Assembly: GCA_035502995.1 (NCBI GenBank)
Contig: DATJTW010000038.1
Span: 17,111-81,110 of the forward strand
Source: CADEED01 sp035502995
GTDB taxonomy: Bacteria > Pseudomonadota > Gammaproteobacteria > Steroidobacterales > Steroidobacteraceae
DNA: 64,000 nt
Direction: 5' to 3'
Part shown: positions 1 to 8,521 of the stretch, in pieces
Position numbering within the stretch: position 1 is the stretch's first letter
How the letters are laid out: each line of letters opens with the position of its first letter
The notes under the pieces: generated by a model
Told to the model about the DNA's origin: nothing
Database searches by the model: none
The model's input: the letters and a program-made list of their open reading frames with translations, nothing else
Position numbers and translations under genes: made by a program

Positions 1-27
1 TGCCGGCCCCCACTCTTCGAAAGGTTT

Positions 28-1437
28 ATGAGTAGCTCCCCGAGAACACTGTTCCAGAAAGTCTGGGACGACCACATCGTCGTCCCCGAAACCGCCGATA
101 CCCCCGCCGTCCTGTTCATCGACCTGCACCTCACGCACGAGGTGACGACGCCGCAGGCCTACACCGAGCTGCGCAATCGCGGTCTCAGGCTGCGGCGCCC
201 GGATCTCACGATCGCGACGATGGACCACTCCACGCCGACGCGCACCGAGCAGGTGTTCGGCAACGTGCCCATCGCCGTGGACTCGGCCGCGAAGCAGGTG
301 AAGCAGCTCGAGATCAACACGAAGGAATTCGGTGTCGAACTGTTCGATCTGCGCGACAGCCGCCGCGGCATCGTGCACATCATCGGACCGGAGCTCGGCA
401 TCACGCAGCCCGGCAAGACCATCGTCTGCGGCGACAGCCACACGTCGACGCACGGCGCGTTCGGCGCGCTGGCGTTCGGCATCGGCACGACCGAGGTGGG
501 TCACGTGCTCGCCACGCAGTGCCTGCTGCAGCGGAAGCCGAAGACCTTCGCCATCGAGGTGCAGGGCAAACTACCCGCCGGCGTCACCGCGAAGGACCTG
601 ATCCTCGCCATCATCGGCCGGATCGGCGTCTCGGGCGGCACCGGCTACGTGCTCGAGTATCGCGGCGAGGCGATCCGCGCGATGTCGATGGACGAACGCA
701 TGACCATCTGCAACATGTCGATCGAAGCCGGCGCGCGTGCCGGCATGATCGCCCCCGATGAAGTCACCTACGAATACCTGCGCAACACGCCGCGCGCGCC
801 GAAGGGCGCGGACTTCGACGCGGCGGTCGCGCGCTGGCGCCGGCTGCCCACCGATGCGGGCGCCACGTTCGACCGCGTCGTCGAGATCGACGCGGCGTCG
901 CTGGTGCCGATGGTCACGTACGGCACGCATCCCGGCATGGTCGCGCCGATCAACGGCAGCGTCCCGACCCAGGGTGATGCCGTGTTCGAGAAGGCGCTGA
1001 AGTACATGGGTCTCACCGCCGGCGAGAAGATCGGCGACGTGCCGGTGAACAATGTGTTCGTCGGCAGCTGCACGAACGGCCGCCTCTCCGACCTGCGCAA
1101 CGCCGCGCGGGTCCTGCGCGGTCACAAGCTCGCGCAGGGCGTGAAGATGCTCGTGGTCCCGGGCTCGCAGGGCGTGAAACGCGCCGCCGAGGCCGAAGGT
1201 CTCGACAAGGTGTTCAAGGACGCGGGCGCCGAGTGGCGCGAGAGCGGCTGCTCGATGTGTCTCGGCATGAACGGCGATCTCGTGCCGGCCGGTCACTACT
1301 CGATCAGCACGAGCAACCGCAACTTCGAAGGCCGCCAGGGCACGGGCGCGCGCACGCTGCTCGCGTCGCCCGAGACCGCGGCCGCCTCGGCCATCCGCGG
1401 CCGCGTCACCGACCCGCGCGAATTCTCGAACAGCTGA
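28..1437 (+). CDS. leuC: 3-isopropylmalate dehydratase, large subunit
   Basis: Isomerises 2-isopropylmalate to 3-isopropylmalate in cytosolic leucine synthesis, as a heterodimer with LeuD. The 469-residue length is normal for bacterial LeuC. Aconitase-family signatures are visible: GDSHTSTHGAFGA near residue 135, VGSCTNGR near 345 and SGCSMCLGMN near 408; the cysteines of the last two ligate the 4Fe-4S cluster in this family. The start is preceded by a GAAAGG purine run 4 bases upstream. It is the first gene of leuCDB within the window and leuD follows after 4 bases. No leuA is visible, so it must lie elsewhere or upstream. Confidence 0.97.
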   Translation: MSSSPRTLFQKVWDDHIVVPETADTPAVLFIDLHLTHEVTTPQAYTELRNRGLRLRRPDLTIATMDHSTPTRTEQVFGNVPIAVDSAAKQVKQLEINTKEFGVELFDLRDSRRGIVHIIGPELGITQPGKTIVCGDSHTSTHGAFGALAFGIGTTEVGHVLATQCLLQRKPKTFAIEVQGKLPAGVTAKDLILAIIGRIGVSGGTGYVLEYRGEAIRAMSMDERMTICNMSIEAGARAGMIAPDEVTYEYLRNTPRAPKGADFDAAVARWRRLPTDAGATFDRVVEIDAASLVPMVTYGTHPGMVAPINGSVPTQGDAVFEKALKYMGLTAGEKIGDVPVNNVFVGSCTNGRLSDLRNAARVLRGHKLAQGVKMLVVPGSQGVKRAAEAEGLDKVFKDAGAEWRESGCSMCLGMNGDLVPAGHYSISTSNRNFEGRQGTGARTLLASPETAAASAIRGRVTDPREFSNS

Positions 1438-1441
1438 CAAC

Positions 1442-2017
1442 ATGCCCGCCGTCAAACACATCCGATCGAAGACCGTGATCATCGCGTCGAGCAACATCGA
1501 CACCGACCAGATCATCCCCGCGCGTTTCCTCACGTCGACGTCGAAGGCCGGGTTCGGCAAGCACCTGTTCGCCGACTGGCGCTACGACGCCGCCGGCAAT
1601 CCGAAACCCGAATTCGTGCTGAACACGCCCGCCGCGCAGGGCGCGCGCATCCTCGTCGCCGGCCGCAACATCGGCTGCGGCAGCTCGCGCGAACACGCGC
1701 CGTGGGCGCTGCAGGATTACGGCTTCGATGCCGTCGTCAGCACCGAGTTCGCCGACATCTTCCGCACCAACTGCCTCAAGAACGGCCTGCTGCCCGTGCT
1801 GGTCGACGACAAGACGCACGCCTGGTTGATCGCGAACCCGGGCGTCGAGATCGGCATCGACGTCGCGTCGACCACGCTGACGCTGCCCGATGGCACCGCG
1901 GTGCAGTTCCCGCTCGAAGGTTTCGCGAAGTACTGCCTGTTGAACGGCGTCGACGAGTTGGGTTTCCTGCTCTCGAAGGATGCCGACATCAAGGCCTACG
2001 AACGCGCGCACGGTTAG
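1442..2017 (+). CDS. leuD: 3-isopropylmalate dehydratase, small subunit
   Basis: Small swivelling subunit of isopropylmalate isomerase, partner of the LeuC encoded just upstream. At 191 residues it is slightly shorter than the roughly 200 usual in gammaproteobacteria. Family landmarks are SSNIDTDQIIPARFL near residue 18 and GCGSSREHAPWAL near residue 79. It sits 4 bases after leuC and 6 bases before leuB, so the three genes are almost certainly one transcript with coupled translation. Confidence 0.96.
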   Translation: MPAVKHIRSKTVIIASSNIDTDQIIPARFLTSTSKAGFGKHLFADWRYDAAGNPKPEFVLNTPAAQGARILVAGRNIGCGSSREHAPWALQDYGFDAVVSTEFADIFRTNCLKNGLLPVLVDDKTHAWLIANPGVEIGIDVASTTLTLPDGTAVQFPLEGFAKYCLLNGVDELGFLLSKDADIKAYERAHG

Positions 2018-2023
2018 AGAGAC

Positions 2024-3082
2024 ATGAAAGCAAGAATCGCCGTCATCGCCGGTGACGGCATCGGTCCCGAGGTCGTCGCCGAAGGCGTTCGCGTGCTCGA
2101 ACGCGTCGCGACGAAGTTCAAACACGAGTTCACGATGAACGCCGCACCGTTCGGCGGCGCCGCCATCGACCTGACCGGCGATCCGCTGCCGGCGGCGACG
2201 CTCGACGAATGCCTGGCCGCGGACGCCGTGTTGTTGGGCGCGATCGGCGGGCCCAAGTGGGGACCGTCCGCGAAGGTTCGGCCCGAGCAGGGTCTGCTGC
2301 GCATCCGCCGCGAGCTCGGCGTGTACGCGAACCTGCGGCCGATCAAGCTGCACCCCGCGCTGCGCGATTCGTCGGTGCTGAAGCCCGAGATCCTCGATGG
2401 CGTGGATCTCGTGTTCGTGCGCGAGCTCACCGGCGGCATCTACTTCGGCGAGAAGACGCGCACCGCGACGTCCGCCAGCGATCTGTGCACGTACACCACG
2501 GCCGAAATCGAGCGCATCACGCGCGTCGCCGGCCGCCTGGCGCAGGCGCGCCGCAAGAAGATCGTGTCGATCGACAAATCCAACGTGCTCGAGACGTCAC
2601 GCCTTTGGCGCGAGGTCGCCGAACGCGTGATCAAGGCCGAGTTCCCCGACGTCGCGCTCGAACACATGCTGGTCGACTCGACCGCCATGCACCTGATCAA
2701 GCGGCCGCGCGACTTCGACGTGTTGCTCACCGAGAACATGTTCGGCGACATCCTGACCGACGAAGGCGCGATGCTCGCGAGCTCGCTGGGCGTGTTGCCG
2801 TCCGCCTCCATCGGTGACGGACGCCGTGGCCTCTACGAACCCATCCACGGTTCCGCGCCGGACATCGCCGGCAAGGGCATCGCGAACCCGGTGGGTACGG
2901 TACTGTCGGTGGCGCTGCTGCTGCGCCATTCGCTCGGACTCGAAGCCGAAGCGCTCGCGGTGGAAGCCGCGGTGTCGAAGGCCATCGACGGGGGTGCGCG
3001 CACCGCCGACATCGCCGAGACGGGCCGCCTCATCCTGACCACGCGGCAGATGGGCGACGCGATCCTCGCCGCGCTGGGCTGA
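2024..3082 (+). CDS. leuB: 3-isopropylmalate dehydrogenase
   Basis: NAD-dependent oxidative decarboxylation of 3-isopropylmalate to 2-oxoisocaproate, third step of leucine synthesis. The 352-residue protein opens with the typical IAVIAGDGIGPEVV and carries GAIGGPKWG near residue 73, the substrate-binding RELTGGIYFG near 134 and NMFGDILTDEGAMLASSLG near 237. It is the last leu gene here. The next gene, on the opposite strand, ends 8 bases further on, and I see no intrinsic terminator between the two. Confidence 0.97.
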   Translation: MKARIAVIAGDGIGPEVVAEGVRVLERVATKFKHEFTMNAAPFGGAAIDLTGDPLPAATLDECLAADAVLLGAIGGPKWGPSAKVRPEQGLLRIRRELGVYANLRPIKLHPALRDSSVLKPEILDGVDLVFVRELTGGIYFGEKTRTATSASDLCTYTTAEIERITRVAGRLAQARRKKIVSIDKSNVLETSRLWREVAERVIKAEFPDVALEHMLVDSTAMHLIKRPRDFDVLLTENMFGDILTDEGAMLASSLGVLPSASIGDGRRGLYEPIHGSAPDIAGKGIANPVGTVLSVALLLRHSLGLEAEALAVEAAVSKAIDGGARTADIAETGRLILTTRQMGDAILAALG

Positions 3083-3090
3083 GTCCCGGG

Positions 3091-4623
3091 TCAACGCGGC
3101 GGCAGTTTCTCCAGCTCGGTCCGCGCGTCGGACGCCGGATCGAGCGCCAACGCCTTCTCGAAATTGTCGCGCGCGAGATCGTTGCGCGACGTCGCGGCGT
3201 ACGCCTTGCCCAGCGCGAGGCGCGCGGCCGCCGACGCCGGGTAGTCCACGACGTTCCGCTCCAGCGCCTTGATCGCGGACTCCCGATCGCCCGCTTCGAA
3301 CAACCGGTCGCCGAGCATCGCGAGCGAGCCTTCGTTGGGCCGGTCGCCGGCGTCCGGCGCCTGTTTGAGATCCTCGTAAGCCGCGAGCGCGGCGTCGATG
3401 TCCACGGCCTTGGCGATCAGCACCAGCGTACGGCCGCCCTTGCGTTTCGTCGGCCGCACCTTCCAGTCGTAGGCATTGCCGATCGCTTCCATGTATTCGG
3501 TGCCGACCAGGAAGCCGTTCTCCGAGTTCGCCATGATGATGGCGCCCTCGCCGGTCTCGAAGTTCATGCGCAACATCGTCTGGTAGCCGCGGTCCGCGCC
3601 GTTATTCACGAATGCGCCGGGACTCTGCGGGTAGACGTAGAAGCCGAGCCCGCACTCGCCGTTGGTTGCCGGCTGCGCCGTGAGCATCTCGCGGGCGGAG
3701 GACTGGTCCAACAACCGGCCGCCGTTGCCGTGAACCGATCGCGCGACGTCGATCGCGAGGCGCGCGAGGTCGGTGGGCGTGGTCCACAGGCCCGCCGCGC
3801 CCATCTCCGGGAACACGTGCCAGCGCCCGGCGAGCATGCGGCCGTCCGCCTCGACGCCGCTGGCGGCACGCGGCTCGAGGGCGCGCGGCAAGGGCTGCGC
3901 GAAAGTGCTGTCGCGCATGCCGAGCCGGTCGAATACCGCGAGTTTCATGACCGCCGGGAATGTTTGTCCCGTCGCGTCCATCATCACGAGCTGTTCGACC
4001 GTCGTACCGCCGCCGGAGTAGTTATAGGCGGTGCCGGGCACGCGATCGACGCGCACCGGCGGTGAATTCGCGGGCGGCGTGCCGTCGAGGACCTGCGTGA
4101 CGGTGGGCACCGGTTCACCGACGGCGTACCCGCCGAAACCGAACACGGTGAGACCGGCGGTGTGACTGGCGATGCGCCGCAACGTGACCTTCTGATCCCG
4201 CGTGAATTCGTTCTCGGGGACCTTCCACGACTTCAGCTTCACGTTGACGTCTTCGTCCAGTGACAGCCGCCCCTGCTGCACCAGCGCCATCATGCCGACC
4301 GCCGTCACCGACTTGCTGACCGAGCCCGCGAGGAACAACGTGCGCGGCGTGACGCGTTCGCTCGCACCCGGCGCGACGACGCCGTACGACTTCACCCAGG
4401 CGAGTCGATAGTCGTGGATCACCGCGACACTGAGCCCGGACACGCGGTTCAGCGACATCAGCTTGTCGATGGTCAACGGAATGGCTGCGTGCCCGCCGCC
4501 CGGCAGCAGCGGATTGATGCTGCGTTCGACTTCCGCCGGACCGATCGGAACTTCCTTCGCCGCCCAGCTGGCGGGCGCGGCCAGCATCGTGGCGATGGCG
4601 AGAAGCGAAGCGGCTGTCTTCAT
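3091..4623 (-). CDS. serine hydrolase, class C beta-lactamase fold, with C-terminal TPR-like region
   Basis: Predicted exported esterase/peptidase-type serine hydrolase; the substrate cannot be told. Residues 1-22 form a signal peptide ending ASWAA. The SxxK catalytic motif is SVSK in LAGSVSKSVTAVG near residue 98, and the tyrosine motif is YSG in YNYSGGG near residue 201 (family consensus YxN). A beta-lactamase-type domain runs to about residue 385. The last hundred residues contain helical TPR-like repeats (AARLALGKAYAATSRNDLARDNFEKAL), seen in some eukaryotic-like or Xanthomonadales homologues. It stands alone, convergent with leuB. Calling it a true beta-lactamase would be unsupported. 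Confidence 0.9.
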   Translation of the reverse strand: MKTAASLLAIATMLAAPASWAAKEVPIGPAEVERSINPLLPGGGHAAIPLTIDKLMSLNRVSGLSVAVIHDYRLAWVKSYGVVAPGASERVTPRTLFLAGSVSKSVTAVGMMALVQQGRLSLDEDVNVKLKSWKVPENEFTRDQKVTLRRIASHTAGLTVFGFGGYAVGEPVPTVTQVLDGTPPANSPPVRVDRVPGTAYNYSGGGTTVEQLVMMDATGQTFPAVMKLAVFDRLGMRDSTFAQPLPRALEPRAASGVEADGRMLAGRWHVFPEMGAAGLWTTPTDLARLAIDVARSVHGNGGRLLDQSSAREMLTAQPATNGECGLGFYVYPQSPGAFVNNGADRGYQTMLRMNFETGEGAIIMANSENGFLVGTEYMEAIGNAYDWKVRPTKRKGGRTLVLIAKAVDIDAALAAYEDLKQAPDAGDRPNEGSLAMLGDRLFEAGDRESAIKALERNVVDYPASAAARLALGKAYAATSRNDLARDNFEKALALDPASDARTELEKLPPR

Positions 4624-4727
4624 GCGGATGCTCCGGGATCAACCGGGCGGCATTCTAACAAGCGGCCGCGGACCCGGACCGCCGCCCGTCAGGGCGACGA
4701 ACGGCGGCCATCGTCGGCACTAGTTAG

Positions 4728-4747
4728 CCCGCGGCGTCGGCCGCGGG
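4728..4747 (-). terminator. 8-bp stem-loop after metB (possible terminator)
   Basis: Immediately after the metB stop codon the minus strand carries CCCGCGGC-CGAC-GCCGCGGG, a perfect 8-bp GC stem with a tetraloop. No T-tract follows, so intrinsic termination is doubtful; the hairpin may instead stabilise the metXB mRNA end or assist Rho. Confidence 0.4.
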
Positions 4748-4748
4748 A

Positions 4749-5903
4749 TCAACCCAGCGCGCGGATCCCGTTCGACAGGTCGGCCAGCAGGTCCTCGGTC
4801 GACTCGATGCCGATCGACAGGCGCAGCAGCCCGTCGACGAGGCCGGCCGCGGCGCGTGCCTCGGGCGCCATCGCCGCGTGCGTCATCGTCGCCGGGTGCG
4901 CGACCAGGCTCTCCACGCCGCCCAGCGATTCCGCCAGCGAGAACAACTCGAGCGCCTCGGAGAATCTCTTCGCGCCGTCGGCGCCGCCGGCCACTTCGAG
5001 CGTGACGATCGCGCCGAAGCCGCTCTGCTGGCGCTTCGCCACGTCGTGTCCCGGGTGCGTCGCGAGCCCAGGGAAGTACACCTTCTTCACGGCGCCCTGC
5101 TTCGCCAGGAATTCCGCGACCGCCTGTGCATTGCGGCCGTGTTCGCGCAGCCGAACGTGCAGCGTGCGCAGGCCGCGCAGCGTCAGGTAGCTGTCGAACG
5201 CCGAACCCGTGAGCCCGAGGCAGTTGCCCCACCAGCCCACCTGCTCGGCCAGCTCCTTCGTCTTCGAGATCACCGCGCCGCCGACGACGTCGCTGTGGCC
5301 GTTGATGTACTTCGTGGTCGAGTGCACGACGATGTCGGCGCCCAGCTCGAGCGGCCGCTGCCAGCCCGGCGACAGGAACGTGTTGTCGGCGATGACGATG
5401 GCGCCGATCGCGTGAGAACGCCTGGCGATGTCCGCGATGTCGGTGATGCGCAGCAACGGATTGCTCGGCGTCTCGATCCACACCAGCGCGGCCGGCTTCG
5501 ACAACGCCGCATCCACCGCGGCCCTGTTGCCGAAGTCCACGAAGTCGACCTTCAGCTCGCCGCGCTTGTTCCACGCGGTGAACAGGCGGAACGTGCCACC
5601 GTAGCAATCGTGCGGTACGACGACGCGCGAACCGACCGGCACCAGGTGACCGACCACCGTGATCGCGCCCATGCCCGACCCCGTGATGCACGCGCCCGCG
5701 CCGCCTTCGAGATCGGCCAGCGCCTCGCCCAGGAGATCGCGCGTCGGGTTGCCCGAGCGGCTGTAGTCGTACTTGCGCTTGTCGCCGAAGCCGCGGAACG
5801 CGTAGGTGGAGGACAGGTGCAGCGGCGGCACCACGGCGCCGGTCACGTCACAACTTTCGAGGCCGGCGCGCACGGCGCGGGTGTCGAGGGTCAGCTTGCT
5901 CAT
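4749..5903 (-). CDS. metB: cystathionine gamma-synthase / O-succinylhomoserine (thiol)-lyase
   Basis: PLP-dependent Cys/Met-metabolism enzyme that joins cysteine to the activated homoserine made by the upstream metX product. It has 384 residues, as expected. Landmarks: SRSGNPTRDLLGEALADLEGG around residue 49, GSGMGAITVVGHLVPVGSRVV at 74, and the PLP lysine in VHSTTKYINGHSDVVGGA near residue 196. It lies 12 bases downstream of metX on the same strand and so under the same SAM riboswitch. A direct-sulfhydrylation (MetZ-like) activity cannot be excluded from sequence alone; the start SKLTLDTRAVRAGLE favours the gamma-synthase group. Confidence 0.93.
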   Translation of the reverse strand: MSKLTLDTRAVRAGLESCDVTGAVVPPLHLSSTYAFRGFGDKRKYDYSRSGNPTRDLLGEALADLEGGAGACITGSGMGAITVVGHLVPVGSRVVVPHDCYGGTFRLFTAWNKRGELKVDFVDFGNRAAVDAALSKPAALVWIETPSNPLLRITDIADIARRSHAIGAIVIADNTFLSPGWQRPLELGADIVVHSTTKYINGHSDVVGGAVISKTKELAEQVGWWGNCLGLTGSAFDSYLTLRGLRTLHVRLREHGRNAQAVAEFLAKQGAVKKVYFPGLATHPGHDVAKRQQSGFGAIVTLEVAGGADGAKRFSEALELFSLAESLGGVESLVAHPATMTHAAMAPEARAAAGLVDGLLRLSIGIESTEDLLADLSNGIRALG

Positions 5904-5915
5904 TGTTTTCGTTTC

Positions 5916-6947
5916 TCAGGAATTCAGGGCGTTGGCGAAGATGGGCGCGAGGCGACGGTTCTCCTTGAGGAACGCGTCGTGTCCGTACACCGAGGAGATC
6001 TCGTGCAGCTCGGCGTTCGGCAGCCGCGCGACCATGGCGCGCATGTCGCCCAGCGGCACGAGCTGGTCCTCGCGCACGGCGATCGCGGTGACGGGCGCGA
6101 AGATGCGGCCGGCATCGACGCGGTGCAGGTCGATCGATTCGGAGAGACACACGAAGCTCTCGGGCCGATACGTCTTCGCGTATTCGGCACCGCGCGCGAA
6201 CAGGTATTCCTCGACGGGCAGCACGTGTTTGTCGTCCACCTTGCGCGCCGAGCCGGCGAAGCGGGCCGCGAACTCCTCGGGGCTGCGATACGTCGCCATC
6301 GCCAGCGCGCGCGCCAGCTCGAGACCCTGCGACGCGTTGCCCGAATCGATCGCGAACTTCACGATGCGCCGCTGCACGACGCGCCACGCCGACGCCATCG
6401 GGTGCGCGCGGTCCGCGGCGCTGATGACGATCAGGCGCGCGACGCGGTCCGGATACCGCTCGCCGAATGCCAGCGCCACCATGCCGCCGTACGACGCACC
6501 CGTGATCGCGCGCAGGCTCGAGATGCCGAGGTGGTTGATCAGGCGCAGCAGGATCTCCGCCTGGTCGTAGGCCGAGACGGTGGGGAACGGCGCGCCGTCG
6601 CGCGGCCCGGTCGAATCGGCGCTGGCGCCGAGATAGTCGAAGCTGAGCAGGCGGAACTTCTGCGGGTCGAGCGCGAGCCCCGGGCCGACCACCTCGTGCC
6701 ACCAGCCGCCGCGCGGTTCGTCGGGGATCCAGACGCGCCGGGAGGCCGAGATGCCGCCGATCGTCACGACCACCGGCGCACCCGCGGGACCCACGAGCCG
6801 CCAGGCGATCGACACCGAATCCAGCGTGCCGCCGAAGTGCAGCTTGAGCTCGCCGGGAATGGCCAGCACGCCTTCGCGGACCTGGATGCCGGCGGCGCCG
6901 TCATCGGCGGCGGCGTGCAGGGAGACGAGTTTGTTGTCGTTGCTCAT
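5916..6947 (-). CDS. metX: homoserine O-acyltransferase (MetX type)
   Basis: Alpha/beta-hydrolase-fold enzyme that activates homoserine by O-acylation, committing aspartate-derived carbon to methionine. The nucleophile elbow is GASYGGMVALAFGERYPD near residue 150 and the catalytic histidine lies in SVYGHDAFLKE near the C-terminus. In Xanthomonadales-type proteins this enzyme uses succinyl-CoA; which acyl-CoA is used here is inference. I chose ATG at 6947 (MSNDNK) because GGAG lies 6 bases upstream. An in-frame GTG at 6959 would add 4 residues but puts the Shine-Dalgarno inside the gene. First gene of metXB, controlled by the SAM-I riboswitch at 7031-7132. Confidence 0.94.
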   Translation of the reverse strand: MSNDNKLVSLHAAADDGAAGIQVREGVLAIPGELKLHFGGTLDSVSIAWRLVGPAGAPVVVTIGGISASRRVWIPDEPRGGWWHEVVGPGLALDPQKFRLLSFDYLGASADSTGPRDGAPFPTVSAYDQAEILLRLINHLGISSLRAITGASYGGMVALAFGERYPDRVARLIVISAADRAHPMASAWRVVQRRIVKFAIDSGNASQGLELARALAMATYRSPEEFAARFAGSARKVDDKHVLPVEEYLFARGAEYAKTYRPESFVCLSESIDLHRVDAGRIFAPVTAIAVREDQLVPLGDMRAMVARLPNAELHEISSVYGHDAFLKENRRLAPIFANALNS

Positions 6948-7030
6948 CGAATGCTCCACTCATCAGCACCCGGTATGAGCCCGCCGCGTCGATACGCGGC
7001 TCCCGTGACCCTGTTCGGGCGACGAGGCGG

Positions 7031-7132
7031 CTCATCTGTCGACGCTGTCGCGTCGCAGGAGTTGGCACCTTTCCGCTTGGCGGCGGTTGCCCCGGCTTCT
7101 TCGGGCCTAGTCCCTCAGCCGGTCTCGATGAG
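7031..7132 (-). promoter_or_regulatory. SAM-I riboswitch (S-box leader) of metXB
   Basis: Read on the minus strand, the leader opens with CTCATCGAGACC (7132-7121) and closes with GATGAG (7036-7031), forming the P1 helix. Between these lie the S-box core GAGGGACTAGGCCCGAAGAA, GCCGGGGCAACC, and further on GGTGCCAACTCCTGCG, all close to the family consensus. Downstream, ATGAGCC of the P1 3' strand can pair with GGCTCAT (6981-6975). In the ligand-bound state the CTCAT of that segment is free to pair with ATGAG just before the metX Shine-Dalgarno. This suggests translational rather than terminator-based control, since no U-tract hairpin follows. The core match is observed; the switch mechanism is inference. 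Confidence 0.93.
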
Positions 7133-7140
7133 TGGCGCGG

Positions 7141-7170
7141 ATTCTATGAGGCGCGGCCCCCGCTCCGCAA
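7141..7170 (-). promoter_or_regulatory. candidate sigma70 promoter of metXB
   Basis: On the minus strand TTGCGG (7170-7165) and TAGAAT (7146-7141) are separated by 18 bases. Transcription would start near 7133, one base before the riboswitch P1 helix, which fits an S-box leader. TAGAAT matches the -10 consensus at 5 of 6 positions. Confidence 0.6.
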
Positions 7171-7179
7171 GCTTTTCCC

Positions 7180-7208
7180 TTGCTTTCGTGAGGCATTTCG
7201 GGTTGAAT
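7180..7208 (+). promoter_or_regulatory. candidate promoter of the yerC-his operon
   Basis: TTGCTT (7180-7185) and TTGAAT (7203-7208) with a 17-base spacer lie ahead of yerC. The predicted start site near 7215 would be right beside the palindrome at 7217-7234, a usual position for a repressor operator. The -10 match is only 4 of 6, so this is a moderate call. Confidence 0.4.
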
Positions 7209-7216
7209 GCGCCACC

Positions 7217-7234
7217 GTATTAACGCGTTAGTAC
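7217..7234 (+). promoter_or_regulatory. 18-nt palindrome, candidate TrpR-family operator
   Basis: GTATTAACGCGTTAGTAC is an almost perfect inverted repeat (core TAACGCGTTA perfect, one mismatched pair further out, GTA/TAC outer ends) placed 8 bases before the yerC start codon. Its outer halves resemble the E. coli trp operator half-site CTAGTAC. Because the first gene encodes a TrpR-superfamily protein, autorepression of the his operon through this site is a reasonable inference. Confidence 0.5.
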
Positions 7235-7242
7235 ATTGAGAC

Positions 7243-7554
7243 ATGAAGCAGCACCGCAACGTCACGGCCCGCCAGGAGGCGCTCTCGGAGCGCAGCCTGT
7301 TTGCCGCCGTTCTGACGCTGAAGTCGGTCGACGAGTGCCGCGCGTTCTTCCGCGACCTGTGCACACCGGCCGAGCTGCAGGCCATGTCCGATCGCTGGGC
7401 CGTCGTGGACTGGCTGCAGAAAGGCCTGCCGTACCGCGAGATCCACCGCCTGACCGGCGTCAGCGTCACGACCATCGGCCGGGTCGCGCGTTGTCTCGCC
7501 GACGGCAACGGCGGCTACCAGATCGCCGTGACGCGCCAGCAGCGCCACGCCTGA
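7243..7554 (+). CDS. YerC/YecD-family TrpR-related regulator heading the his operon
   Basis: 103-residue protein of the TrpR superfamily, probably a DNA-binding repressor. The family core is present: RDLCTPAELQAMSDRW near residue 38 and a helix-turn-helix in REIHRLTGVSVTTIGRVARCL near residue 66. The gene precedes hisG by 46 bases on the same strand. The same order (trpR-like, hisGDCBHAFI) is known from Xanthomonas, so the likely role is histidine-responsive control of this operon, acting at the palindrome 7217-7234. Effector and operator are inferred. Confidence 0.88.
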   Translation: MKQHRNVTARQEALSERSLFAAVLTLKSVDECRAFFRDLCTPAELQAMSDRWAVVDWLQKGLPYREIHRLTGVSVTTIGRVARCLADGNGGYQIAVTRQQRHA

Positions 7555-7600
7555 TTTCCTCCCGCACGGGCCCGCGCCGTGCGCCAACCAGACCTCACTC

Positions 7601-8521
7601 ATGACACCCATTCCTTCCGCTTCCGACAAAGACCAGCGCCTCAAGCTCGCCGTGCAGAAATCCGGCCGCCTCACCGATCACTCGCTCGAGCTGCTGAAGA
7701 GCTGCGGCCTCAAGCTCTCGCGCGGCCGCGACCAGCTGATGGGCTTCGGCGAGAACATGCCGCTCGACGTGCTGTTCGTGCGCGACGACGACATCCCCGA
7801 TCTCGTGCAGGAAGACGTCTGCGATCTCGGCCTCGTCGGCCGCAACGTGCTCGAGGAAAAACGCCTCGAGATGATCTCGCGCGGCCACACCCCGAATTTC
7901 AAGGAGCTGCGCCCGCTCGAATACGGCCGCTGCCGCCTGTCGCTGGCGATCCCGGAGGGTTTCAGCTACGAAGGCCCGCGCTCGCTCGCCGGCAAACGCA
8001 TCGCGACCACCTACCCGTTCACGCTGGAACGCTGGCTGACGGAACGCAACGTCAACGCGGACATCGTCACGCTGTCGGGCGCCGTGGAGATCGCGCCGCG
8101 GCTCGGCCGCGCGGACGTCATCTGCGATCTCGTGTCGACCGGCTCGACGCTGCAGGCCAACCACCTGAAGGAAGTCGAGACGGTTCTCGAGAGCCAGGCG
8201 CTGCTGATCCGCACGCCGGTCGAATTGTCGCCGGCGAAACAGGAATGGGTAGATAGGCTGCTGCTGCGCATCGACGGCGTCCAGCAGGTGCGCGAGAGCA
8301 AGTACATCATGCTGCACGCGTCGCGCGCCGCGCTGCCCGAGATCCGCCGCCTGCTGCCCGGCAGCGAATCGCCGACGATCATCCCGCTCGACGGTCCCGG
8401 GGACCGCGTCGCGATCCACGCGGTGTGCCGCGAGAACGTGTTCTGGGAAACGCTCGAGAGCCTGAAGAAGGCCGGCGCCAGCGCGCTGCTGGTGCTGCCC
8501 GTCGAGAAGATGCTGGCCTGA
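7601..8521 (+). CDS. hisG: ATP phosphoribosyltransferase (long form)
   Basis: First committed step of histidine synthesis, ATP plus PRPP. At 306 residues it is the long form carrying its own C-terminal ACT-like regulatory domain, so no HisZ is needed. Motifs: LKLAVQKSGRLTDHSLELL near residue 10, DDDIPDLVQEDVCDLGLVGRNVLEE near 64 and the PRPP-binding DLVSTGSTLQANHLKEVE near 179. Its TGA overlaps the hisD ATG by one base, implying coupled translation. Histidine feedback is expected for the family. Confidence 0.97.
   Translation: MTPIPSASDKDQRLKLAVQKSGRLTDHSLELLKSCGLKLSRGRDQLMGFGENMPLDVLFVRDDDIPDLVQEDVCDLGLVGRNVLEEKRLEMISRGHTPNFKELRPLEYGRCRLSLAIPEGFSYEGPRSLAGKRIATTYPFTLERWLTERNVNADIVTLSGAVEIAPRLGRADVICDLVSTGSTLQANHLKEVETVLESQALLIRTPVELSPAKQEWVDRLLLRIDGVQQVRESKYIMLHASRAALPEIRRLLPGSESPTIIPLDGPGDRVAIHAVCRENVFWETLESLKKAGASALLVLPVEKMLA

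Noticed and set aside
4878..7223. 781-codon plus-strand open frame opposite metB-metX
   Set aside because: It is antisense to two clearly conserved enzymes and is rich in Arg, His, Ala and Gly, the usual GC-rich antisense shadow; it also crosses the riboswitch.
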